Origin: an uncultured Thermoanaerobacterales bacterium
Lineage (GTDB): Bacteria; Bacillota; Clostridia; Christensenellales; UBA1242
DNA length: 11,959 bases
NCBI GenBank assembly: GCA_949840475.1
Contig: CATKXA010000022.1
Location: forward strand, 1-11,959
Direction: 5' to 3'
Part shown: positions 6,307 to 11,959 of the stretch, one piece after another
Layout of the letters: each line of letters opens with the position of its first letter
How positions within the stretch are numbered: position 1 is the first letter of the stretch
Translations under genes and position numbers: made by a program
The notes under the pieces: model-generated
Told to the model about the DNA's origin: nothing
Database searches by the model: none
The model's input: only the letters and a program-made list of their open reading frames with translations

Positions 6307-6324
6307 TATCAAAAAGGAGCAAAA
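6290..6324 (+). promoter_or_regulatory. Hairpin that could sequester the sigG ribosome binding site
   Basis: GCTCC (6295-6299) is complementary to GGAGC (6316-6320), which contains the sigG Shine-Dalgarno. The helix can extend by four T-A pairs (6290-6293 with 6321-6324) past one bulged A. RNA starting upstream of 6290 could fold and hide the site, whereas RNA started near 6312 could not. Bacillus subtilis sigG is known to have its ribosome site hidden in read-through transcripts. The pairing is visible; its function here is inferred. Confidence 0.5.
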
Positions 6325-6326
6325 GT

Positions 6327-7091
6327 ATGTCAAACAAAGTCATGATTTGTGGAATAAACACTTCCACTCTGCCAAAGGCAACAAACAGCGAACTCGTGAG
6401 CTTAATGAGGCAAATTAAGCAAGGCAAAGAAGGTGCAAGAGAAGAATTTGTTATGTATAACATGCGTTTGGTGCTATCTATTTGCGGACGTTTTAACACA
6501 ACAAAGAATAATATCGACGATGTCTTCCAAGTAGGCACAATAGGCCTGATGAAAGCAATAGACAACTTTAACCCAGACATTGGCGTAAGGTTCTCTACTT
6601 ATGCTGTTCCTATGATTATAGGCGAAATCAGACGCTTTTTACGCGACAACAATGCAGTAAAAGTCACTAGAAGTCTACGAGATTTGGCTTATAAGTCACT
6701 AACTGTAAAAGAAAAGCTACTAAAAGAAAACAATGATGAACCAAGTGTTGACCAAATTGCAAATGAACTAAACATTGAAGCAAGTGAAGTCGCTTGTGCT
6801 CTAGACGCTATTACTGAGCCCCTATCGCTATATGAAACAGTTTATAATGACGAGGACGGCAATTTTCTTGTGCTAGACCAACTAAAAGACCCAACAAGTG
6901 AAGATACCTGGCTTGAAAATACAGCGTTGAAAGATGCACTTATTTCTCTAGGTGCTAGAGAGCGTGAAATATTGACTTTAAGGTATTTTGTTGGCAAAAC
7001 TCAAATGGAAATCTCCGAGCAAATCGGAATTAGCCAAGCCCAAGTATCTAGACTAGAAAAAAATGCGATAAAATTGCTAAAACACATTTAA
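6327..7091 (+). CDS. sigG: RNA polymerase sporulation sigma factor SigG (sigma-G)
   Basis: A 254-residue late forespore sigma factor. The start MSNKVMICGINTSTLP is the sigma-G signature that separates it from sigma-F. Region 2 spans about residues 35-113, with DDVFQVGTIGLMKAIDNF (64-81) and RFSTYAVPMIIGEIRRFLRDNN (88-109). Region 3 follows at about 114-185, and region 4 ends in the helix-turn-helix KTQMEISEQIGISQAQVSRLEK (224-245). The usual RFNNRG stretch reads RFNTTK here. The ATG has AAGGAG 7 bases upstream. It is the only plus-strand gene: it diverges from the ymxH-type gene and converges on sigE, whereas in Bacillus it lies downstream of sigE in the same direction. A forespore promoter and a ribosome-site hairpin are proposed upstream. 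Confidence in sigma-G identity is high. Confidence 0.95.
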   Translation: MSNKVMICGINTSTLPKATNSELVSLMRQIKQGKEGAREEFVMYNMRLVLSICGRFNTTKNNIDDVFQVGTIGLMKAIDNFNPDIGVRFSTYAVPMIIGEIRRFLRDNNAVKVTRSLRDLAYKSLTVKEKLLKENNDEPSVDQIANELNIEASEVACALDAITEPLSLYETVYNDEDGNFLVLDQLKDPTSEDTWLENTALKDALISLGAREREILTLRYFVGKTQMEISEQIGISQAQVSRLEKNAIKLLKHI

Positions 7092-7162
7092 AATTCACTA
7101 TTTTTAGAATATTTTTATGCAAAAAGCGCAAAAACATTATATATGGCTTTTAAAAACAATAA

Positions 7163-7195
7163 AAAATACGAACTGTAAGTTCGTATTTTTCCTTT
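7163..7195. terminator. Bidirectional terminator between convergent sigG and sigE
   Basis: A perfect 12-base stem, AAAATACGAACT (7163-7174) with AGTTCGTATTTT (7178-7189), encloses a 3-base loop. A T-rich run follows on the plus strand, and an A run at 7161-7166 gives the T run on the minus strand. It sits in the 134-base gap between the two stop codons and can serve both genes. The remainder of that gap (7092-7160 and 7196-7225) is AT-rich, and nothing else was recognised in it. Confidence 0.88.
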
Positions 7196-7225
7196 TTATC
7201 GTTATTTAAGATACACTATATTAAT

Positions 7226-7942
7226 TTACGCAAGTTTACTTATTTCTGCCTTGAGCTTATCTAAAATTTTCTTTTCTAGCCTTGAAATGTAGCTTTGAGA
7301 TATGGCTAGCTTATCCGCAACTTCTTTTTGAGTCATCTCATTGCCACGAGTTAATCCATATCTCATATCCATAATAAGCTTTTCCCTCTCTGGCAACAAA
7401 TCTAAAGCAATTTTTAAAACATCTTTCTCAACCTCTTTGTCAACGCCCTTAGAAATAGTGTCATTGTCCGTTCCAAGAACATCTGAAATTGTTAGCTCAT
7501 TGCCATCACTATCAGTGTTTAGAGGTTCATCAAGCGAAAGTTCTCGCTTTTGCTTGGTTGTCTTTCTCAAATGCATTAAAATTTCGTTCTCAATGCATCT
7601 TGAAGCGTATGTTGCCATTTTTATATTCTTATCGCCCTTAAAAGAAGATACAGCCTTTATAAGGCCTATTGTTCCAACACTGATTAAATCTTCAGTTGGA
7701 ACGCCAGTATTTTCAAATTTTTGAGCAGTATATACTACAAGTCTTAAATTTCTCTCAATTAATGTTTCTCTTGCATTTTCATCGCCATTAGCAAGCTTGG
7801 CTGTAAGTGCTTGTTCCTCTTCTAATGACAACTTGTCTGGAAGCACCTCGCTGCCAGTACAAATATAAAAAACATCTTCAGTTTTGCTAGACGCTAACAA
7901 GTTTCTTAGTTTTTCAAAAAAAGCTTTAATTAATTTAAACAT
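7226..7942 (-). CDS. sigE: Pro-sigma-E, mother-cell sporulation sigma factor
   Basis: A 238-residue precursor; Bacillus pro-sigma-E is 239. Residues 1 to about 25 form an amphipathic basic pro-sequence (MFKLIKAFFEKLRNLL) that in the family keeps the factor inactive at the membrane until SpoIIGA cleaves it. By alignment the mature protein should start near the FYICTGSEVLP segment (25-35). Region 2 includes RNLRLVVYTAQKFENTG (64-80), DLISVGTIGLIKAV (85-98) and ATYASRCIENEILMHLRK (110-127). The region 4 helix-turn-helix is TQKEVADKLAISQSYISRLEKK (204-225). The ATG at 7940-7942 follows GAGGTG at short spacing and starts 7 bases after the spoIIGA stop. The longer frame starting at 7981 would overlap spoIIGA and add a non-homologous leader. 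Identification is very firm. Confidence 0.97.
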   Translation of the reverse strand: MFKLIKAFFEKLRNLLASSKTEDVFYICTGSEVLPDKLSLEEEQALTAKLANGDENARETLIERNLRLVVYTAQKFENTGVPTEDLISVGTIGLIKAVSSFKGDKNIKMATYASRCIENEILMHLRKTTKQKRELSLDEPLNTDSDGNELTISDVLGTDNDTISKGVDKEVEKDVLKIALDLLPEREKLIMDMRYGLTRGNEMTQKEVADKLAISQSYISRLEKKILDKLKAEISKLA

Positions 7943-7949
7943 ATACACC

Positions 7950-8804
7950 TCACATAACCGATGGCGATAAAAGCATGTCATAATTTACCGCATCATTAAA
8001 TTTTTTATAAGTAATACCCACTACAAACTTATTAGTTGTATATTCTTTATCCTGATAAAATATGCTAAGTTTTTCTGCATTAAAGGCTATCATCTTTTTT
8101 GCCTCGCCACTTATCGTAGAATAATTGATAGCATGAACACCGCTAAACCCCTCAGCTTTTTGATTTAATAGTAAACTTTCAATCGTTTCCTTGCAATAGT
8201 ATTTTTCTAGCCCATTAACAGAAAGAATTATTACTGGAAGTCCACTCTTTGCGTCATAAAGTTTATTTCCACTGTCTAAATATGCCATAAATTTTAAGGT
8301 CTTATTATTTATAACTAGTTCGACACTTCTTAAAAATGGCAACATCTCTTTTTTTCGTGTCAAATACTTTGCAACAGTGATGAGCAAATGTACATATACG
8401 CCAACTATCAGCAAAATAACACCAACAGGCACTATTGCGTCATAGCTACCACCTGCTAAATCCTCTATGCTTACACCAAATAAAAGTAGCGTTGCAATAC
8501 AAGCTCCGCCCAAAACTAAAGTGTATATTATAAATAGAAAAAACGCAAAAAGGTATTCTTTTAGCCTCAAAAATTTGGCAAAAATAAGCAACATTATCAA
8601 ACCCAGTGCGATTTTTAAAAAAATTAGCACAATGTTTGGAAGAGAAAAAAGAGGCAAAACACACGCCACAATAGTGCCAAATAAAGCGGATAAAAATATT
8701 CTAAATCTATTGGTTTTTATTTTTAAAGTGTTTCTAACGCAAATTAATAATAGAGTATTAATTACTAAGTTATCTAAAAGTACATATTCTATATACACAC
8801 TCAT
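7950..8804 (-). CDS. spoIIGA: SpoIIGA, membrane aspartic protease that processes pro-sigma-E
   Basis: A 284-residue protein. About five hydrophobic segments fill residues 1-150. A soluble C-terminal domain follows, containing AYLDSGNKLYD (174-184), where Asp177 in the DSGN motif corresponds to the catalytic aspartate of the SpoIIGA family. In Bacillus it acts in the mother-cell septal membrane, is triggered by forespore SpoIIR and removes the pro-peptide of sigma-E; the adjacent sigE fits this. The start at 8802-8804 (MSVYIEYVLLDN) matches family N-termini. A longer frame to 8840 adds a polar leader with no ribosome site. There is no Shine-Dalgarno before the chosen ATG either, and a perfect TATAAT ends 7 bases upstream, suggesting a leaderless message. 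Identification is firm; the start mode is inferred. Confidence 0.93.
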   Translation of the reverse strand: MSVYIEYVLLDNLVINTLLLICVRNTLKIKTNRFRIFLSALFGTIVACVLPLFSLPNIVLIFLKIALGLIMLLIFAKFLRLKEYLFAFFLFIIYTLVLGGACIATLLLFGVSIEDLAGGSYDAIVPVGVILLIVGVYVHLLITVAKYLTRKKEMLPFLRSVELVINNKTLKFMAYLDSGNKLYDAKSGLPVIILSVNGLEKYYCKETIESLLLNQKAEGFSGVHAINYSTISGEAKKMIAFNAEKLSIFYQDKEYTTNKFVVGITYKKFNDAVNYDMLLSPSVM

Positions 8805-8811
8805 ACAAGAA

Positions 8812-8826
8812 ATTATACGAGAACGA
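8812..8826 (-). promoter_or_regulatory. Candidate spoIIGA-sigE promoter with weak Spo0A-box-like site
   Basis: TATAAT (8812-8817) on the minus strand is a perfect -10 placed 7 bases before the spoIIGA ATG, and no recognisable -35 lies at 17 bases. Just upstream, TTAGTCGTT shares the GTCG core (6 of 9) with the Spo0A box TTTGTCGAA. The Bacillus spoIIG promoter is also a sigma-A promoter that depends on Spo0A and has an abnormal -35 spacing, so the layout fits. The box match is weak. Confidence 0.45.
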
Positions 8827-8894
8827 CTAATTAGATGCATATGAGAATTTTGGCATAATTTTTCTATTTTTTTAGTTTAAAAACATATTGTGTT

Positions 8895-8930
8895 AAAAAA
8901 AACTAGGTACTTAAGACCTAGTTATTTTTT
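8895..8930 (-). terminator. Intrinsic terminator after ftsZ
   Basis: AACTAGGT (minus strand 8916-8923) pairs with ACCTAGTT (8901-8908) around a 7-base loop, followed by six T. It lies just after the ftsZ stop and insulates spoIIGA. Its flanks are A/T runs on both sides, so it could work in either direction. Between it and spoIIGA (8805-8894) only the spoIIGA promoter candidate was recognised. Confidence 0.85.
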
Positions 8931-8934
8931 ATTT

Positions 8935-10212
8935 TTATCTTCTTCTTAAAAATGGTGGTAAGAAATCGTCATCATTTATATTAATTCTTGAAGATGATAT
9001 TGATTGCTCGCGGACAGGAGTATTTGCAGGTCTTTGAGCTTGGCTTGAAGCTGGTGCTTGCCTCTGCTCTTGATTTTCCACACGTTTTACTTCCTCATCG
9101 CCGAACAATTTTACATTTGAAGAGGCTGTATTTGTTTCAGAAAGTGTAGTTGTTGGTTTACCAGCTAAAAATTCTGCAAACTTAGCTCTATCAAATGCTC
9201 CAGATACTTGAGGTTTAGGAGCTTCTTGCTTTTTCTCATTCTCTTTGAGCATGCTTTCAAAATTACTATTTTGGAAACCTGTTGCAATAACTGTTACCAT
9301 AATTCTATCATTATAATTTTCATCAATAGTAGCACCAAAGATAGTATTAGCAGAAGGGTCAACAACTTCTTTAACAAGAAGTGCAGCCTCATTAATTTCG
9401 TCTAATGTTAAGTCAAAGCCGCCTGTAACGTTGATAATAACAGCAGTTGCACCCTCAATAGTAGTTTCAAGCAATGGGCTTGCAACGGCTTGTTTAACGG
9501 CTTCAATATTTCTCTTATCGCCTTTGCCCTCACCAATACCCATGTGAGCAAGACCTCTGTTTTTCATAACCATTCTAACATCAGCAAAGTCTAGGTTGAT
9601 TAGAGATGGTGTTGCTATAAGGTCTGAAATTCCTTGAATACCTTGACGAAGAACATCGTCTGCAAATTTTAATGCATCAACTACAGGAGTTCCTTTTGGA
9701 GCTACTTGAAGCAATCTATCGTTTGGAATTACCACTAAAGTATCTACACACTTAGATAGGTTTCTAATTCCTAACTCTGCATTTTGAATACGAGTCATAC
9801 CCTCAAAAGCAAAAGGCTTTGTTACAACAGCAATAGTTAAAATGCCCATTTCTTTTGCGATTGAAGCAATTACTGGGGCAGCACCTGTACCAGTACCGCC
9901 ACCCATACCAGCAGTGATAAATACTAAATCGCAACCTTTAAGTCTTTCTGCAATTTCCGCACGGCTCTCTTCTGCTGCTTTTCTACCAATTTCTGGGTCA
10001 GCACCAGCTCCAAGACCACGTGTTAATTTTTCGCCTATTTGAATTTGAGATGTTGCATTGCTCATCATAAGAGCTTGTTTGTCTGTATTTACAGCAACAA
10101 ACTTCGCACTCTTAATTCCTGCATCTATCATACGGTTAACAGCGTTGTTTCCACCACCACCAACACCTACGACTAATATTTGACAAACTGGATTGATGTT
10201 ATTGATATCCAT
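8935..10212 (-). CDS. ftsZ: Cell division protein FtsZ
   Basis: A 425-residue tubulin-like GTPase that forms the division ring. The N-terminal domain has VGVGGGGNNAVNRM (15-28), NTDKQAL (42-48) and the tubulin signature GGGTGTG (104-110). The T7 loop NLDFADVR (206-213) carries the catalytic aspartates that complete the GTPase site of the neighbouring subunit. The globular core ends near residue 325. A variable Ala/Gln/Asn/Ser-rich linker of about 85 residues follows, ending in the conserved C-terminal peptide DDDFLPPFLRRR that binds partners such as FtsA. AAAGGAGG precedes the ATG and overlaps the ftsA stop region; ftsA ends 11 bases upstream. A terminator follows. Length and motifs are normal. 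Besides division, it is needed for the asymmetric sporulation septum that precedes action of the downstream spoIIGA-sigE pair. Confidence 0.98.
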   Translation of the reverse strand: MDINNINPVCQILVVGVGGGGNNAVNRMIDAGIKSAKFVAVNTDKQALMMSNATSQIQIGEKLTRGLGAGADPEIGRKAAEESRAEIAERLKGCDLVFITAGMGGGTGTGAAPVIASIAKEMGILTIAVVTKPFAFEGMTRIQNAELGIRNLSKCVDTLVVIPNDRLLQVAPKGTPVVDALKFADDVLRQGIQGISDLIATPSLINLDFADVRMVMKNRGLAHMGIGEGKGDKRNIEAVKQAVASPLLETTIEGATAVIINVTGGFDLTLDEINEAALLVKEVVDPSANTIFGATIDENYNDRIMVTVIATGFQNSNFESMLKENEKKQEAPKPQVSGAFDRAKFAEFLAGKPTTTLSETNTASSNVKLFGDEEVKRVENQEQRQAPASSQAQRPANTPVREQSISSSRININDDDFLPPFLRRR

Positions 10213-10223
10213 ATTTTCCTCCT

Positions 10224-11375
10224 TTATCTCACGAATAAGAAATTATCATTGTCTTGATTTTGTAGTGCCATATCAAGTAAGCCGATTTCAGATGAAAAGT
10301 CTGGTTTACTTATTTGAGGCAATGTAGGATTAATAAGTTCAATTCTCCTACCCAGTTTTCGTGATAAATAATCTCGTATTCCTCTTAAGTAATTTAATCC
10401 TCCACCCGTCAAATAAATTGGCAGATAGTCAGGATATTCGTAGTTGCACATATCTAGACTTTTTTGAATGTAACTAGCTATCATATCAAGTCTACTGCAA
10501 ACTACCTTGTTTGTTGTTAGTGCTGAGTATGGCGAAATGTAATCAGCTCCTTGAACTTCATAAACATCGCCCTCTTTAGCATCCCAACTAAGCACAACTC
10601 TATGCTTCAAGCTTTCTGCTTCTGGGAAAGATATTTTTAGCACTTGGCTTAAATCGCCTGTAATAAAGCCACCACCAAGCGAGAAGCTACTCAAATACAA
10701 CAATCCATCGCCTCTTGCGAGCATTACAGATGTTGTAATATACCCACAATCCACTAAAAGGACATATCTATCTCGAACTGATGGGTCAAACAAATAACAC
10801 ATTTCTGCTAGCTGAGCTGATAAATATTGCACTTTACGTATGCCAAGCTCTCTTAAAACATCGTCCACAAAGTCTAAAAAGTTATTTTCAGCTAATACGT
10901 AAGAGATATTACCTCTTAGAAGTGATGATGACATTCCTCTTGGCTCTATTACCCTTCTACCATCGTCGAGTGAATAATAAATTGGAGATTGGTTTACAAC
11001 AGTATGTGTTGGGTGTTTTTTATAAACATTGCCAGTATAGAATAGTTGCTTAATATCGTTCTCATTAATTTTTTTACGTTTGCCAAAATTTAGCGTTGCT
11101 TCTTTACAGACTACTGATGCAAATTCCCCCGGTACTCCAACAACAAGGTCTGTTATTTTAATACCACCAGAAGTTTCAGCATTGTTTATTGCAAGACCAA
11201 TAGCATATTTTACTTGCTCTGGCTCCAAAAATTGACCATTTTGGAAACCTGCGTAATCAGCAGAACCTCTGCCTTTTACTCTAAAAGTACCATTGACACC
11301 ACGTTCGCCTACCATAATGGTAACGTCTTTGGAACCAATGTCTAAAATTGCAACATCTCGTTTTAAAATTGCCAT
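10224..11375 (-). CDS. ftsA: FtsA-like cell division ATPase, divergent and short
   Basis: A 383-residue actin-family protein directly upstream of ftsZ. FtsA normally tethers FtsZ polymers to the membrane. Visible parts are the phosphate-1 region VAILDIGSKDVTIMVGE (8-24), a phosphate-2 region reading LLVDCGYITTSV (206-217), where FtsA proteins usually have a DxGxGTTD pattern, and the adenosine motif LTGGGLNYLRGI (322-333). It is shorter than Bacillus FtsA (about 440) and ends in QNQDNDNFLFVR. There is no evident linker and amphipathic membrane-targeting helix. The ATG follows GAGGA at normal spacing. A strong sigma-A promoter lies upstream. Neighbourhood supports FtsA; the altered phosphate-2 site and missing tail leave open a functional variant or an SHS2/actin relative. 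Confidence 0.85.
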   Translation of the reverse strand: MAILKRDVAILDIGSKDVTIMVGERGVNGTFRVKGRGSADYAGFQNGQFLEPEQVKYAIGLAINNAETSGGIKITDLVVGVPGEFASVVCKEATLNFGKRKKINENDIKQLFYTGNVYKKHPTHTVVNQSPIYYSLDDGRRVIEPRGMSSSLLRGNISYVLAENNFLDFVDDVLRELGIRKVQYLSAQLAEMCYLFDPSVRDRYVLLVDCGYITTSVMLARGDGLLYLSSFSLGGGFITGDLSQVLKISFPEAESLKHRVVLSWDAKEGDVYEVQGADYISPYSALTTNKVVCSRLDMIASYIQKSLDMCNYEYPDYLPIYLTGGGLNYLRGIRDYLSRKLGRRIELINPTLPQISKPDFSSEIGLLDMALQNQDNDNFLFVR

Positions 11376-11397
11376 AAAAGTCCTCTTGAATTTAACT

Positions 11398-11431
11398 CAC
11401 TTTTGATAAATTATAAACCAATCAAAAAGTG
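11398..11431. promoter_or_regulatory. Inverted repeat around the ftsA -10, possible operator
   Basis: CACTTTTGAT (11398-11407) is mirrored by ATCAAAAAGTG (11421-11431), with one extra A and 13 bases between them. The arms flank the -10 at 11410-11415 and cover the likely transcription start, so the RNA would not contain both arms. This favours a protein-binding site on DNA over an RNA hairpin. No known operator was recognised. Confidence 0.45.
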
Positions 11432-11439
11432 CTTGTCAA
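11410..11439 (-). promoter_or_regulatory. Consensus sigma-A promoter of ftsA-ftsZ
   Basis: The minus strand has a perfect TTGACA (11434-11439) and a perfect TATAAT (11410-11415) separated by 18 bases. The start of transcription would be near 11403, giving a leader of about 28 bases with the GAGGA ribosome site. It is the strongest promoter in the window by consensus. Confidence 0.85.
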
Positions 11440-11490
11440 ACAAACTTTATTAGTATTATTCACAAATATATATAATTTAATTATAAAAAA

Positions 11491-11525
11491 CAAAAAAGCC
11501 AAAAGCATTTTGCTTTTAGCTTTTA
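11491..11525 (-). terminator. Intrinsic terminator between the small right-hand gene and ftsA
   Basis: AGCTAAAAGCA (minus strand 11511-11521) pairs with TGCTTTTGGCT (11497-11507), including one G-T pair, around a 3-base loop, then a T-rich run. It begins at the stop codon of the right-hand gene. The 65 bases between it and the ftsA promoter are AT-rich, with nothing recognised. Confidence 0.85.
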
Positions 11526-11959
11526 AACTTCCTCATCAGTATCCCCGTCATTCACAAAGACTTTTAGCGTGTCTGCGTTTGTAGGATTAAAATTAGAAAG
11601 GATTGTCAATGTCACTTTGTCTAGCTTGTTTACATATTCATTACTTTGACTAACTTTATCTAAATAAGTGTAAGTTATGTATGCAATCTTCTCTTTTAAA
11701 TAGCTTTCGCCTAGCACAACTAGCGTTCCCGCATTGTCTTTTCCGTCTGTAGCTCTTATTTTAAACACTAGCTTTAAAGTGCCTAAATCCTCGATTCTAT
11801 CGAAAGTTATGTCTGACATAATACTAATCGGAGTCTTGTACGCACCGTACACTCCGTCGATGATTGTTGTAAGTTTTTGGCTGAAACTAGTGTCAATCAT
11901 CTTCTCGCCCTCCATCTCAGCGAGGTTAAGAGTAACGCCGTTAATAGTTGTTACATCTA
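11523..11959 (-). CDS. Hypothetical protein, probably 5'-partial at the right edge
   Basis: I do not recognise this protein. The reading frame is open from its stop (11523-11525) to the window edge, 145 codons, so the true start may lie outside. Two internal ATGs could also start it: 11913-11915, with no ribosome site, and 11898-11900, with GGAGG 8 bases upstream, giving 125 residues. The visible sequence alternates hydrophobic and polar residues (GTLKLVFKIRA, GTLVVLGESY, KIAYITYTYL, KVTLTILSNF), which suggests a mostly beta-strand fold. It ends in an acidic tail (NDGDTDEEV). No membrane segment, signal peptide or Cys residue is seen. It ends in a terminator and is not part of the ftsAZ transcript. 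Function is unknown. Confidence 0.6.
   Translation of the reverse strand, partial: DVTTINGVTLNLAEMEGEKMIDTSFSQKLTTIIDGVYGAYKTPISIMSDITFDRIEDLGTLKLVFKIRATDGKDNAGTLVVLGESYLKEKIAYITYTYLDKVSQSNEYVNKLDKVTLTILSNFNPTNADTLKVFVNDGDTDEEV

Noticed and set aside
6221..6580. Minus-strand 119-codon frame opposite the start of sigG
   Set aside because: It overlaps the highly conserved sigG coding region in antisense and has no ribosome site or recognisable domain.
7943..7981. Extended N-terminus of sigE
   Set aside because: It would overlap spoIIGA and add residues before the conserved pro-sequence; the ATG at 7942 has GAGGTG.
8805..8840. Extended N-terminus of spoIIGA (start at 8840)
   Set aside because: The added residues are polar and unlike the family, the region carries a perfect TATAAT, and no ribosome site precedes 8840.
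8446..8844. Open frames on both strands over spoIIGA
   Set aside because: They are shadow frames of the hydrophobic N-terminal half of spoIIGA, whose frame and position next to sigE are secure.
1..11959. CRISPR array, insertion sequence, tRNA/rRNA or riboswitch
   Set aside because: No spaced direct repeats, transposase, terminal inverted repeats, cloverleaf or known aptamer core was seen on either strand.

Overview
The window is a compact, AT-rich stretch of a spore-forming, low-GC Bacillota chromosome, most likely of class Clostridia and probably anaerobic. Four things point there: sigE, sigG, spoIIGA and spoIIP are all present; an ftsA-ftsZ-spoIIGA-sigE order is kept next to sigG, a ylmC/ymxH gene and nrdR; ferrous iron uptake is by FeoAB; and ribosome binding sites are mostly GGAGG-like. 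All genes except sigG lie on the minus strand. Genes use standard stop codons. No RNA gene, insertion sequence, prophage or CRISPR array was seen, and no gene-free stretch exceeds about 150 bases.

Read in transcription order from the right edge: a small unrecognised gene (11523-11959, probably running off the window) ends in a terminator. A consensus sigma-A promoter then drives ftsA-ftsZ (cell division), closed by a terminator at 8895-8930. spoIIGA-sigE follows, encoding the membrane protease and the pro-sigma-E it processes. sigE converges on sigG, with a shared bidirectional terminator between them. sigG diverges from a ylmC/ymxH-type gene across a 122-base region that holds candidate sporulation promoters in both directions. 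Next come nrdR, with a candidate NrdR box inside its own promoter, and the overlapping feoA-feoB-RluA-type pseudouridine synthase operon. The last unit is a DUF1614-like membrane protein gene overlapping spoIIP (engulfment amidase), followed by the start of der (ribosome-assembly GTPase), cut by the left edge.

The genes themselves are mostly core families. The interesting part is how sporulation genes appear to be insulated from neighbouring transcription. Upstream of the DUF1614-spoIIP pair, a terminator-like hairpin uses the next gene's Shine-Dalgarno as its 3' arm, and a sigma-G-like -10 lies exactly in its loop. Only a transcript started at that promoter would have a free ribosome site. 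sigG shows the same layout in a weaker form. Three other first genes (spoIIGA, ymxH-type, feoA) have a -10-like element 6-7 bases before the ATG and no Shine-Dalgarno, which suggests leaderless transcripts. Also notable are sigG lying opposite to sigE, a FeoB with an altered G4 motif and a fused Cys-rich tail, an FtsA without an evident membrane-targeting helix, and an inverted repeat around the -10 of the ftsAZ promoter.
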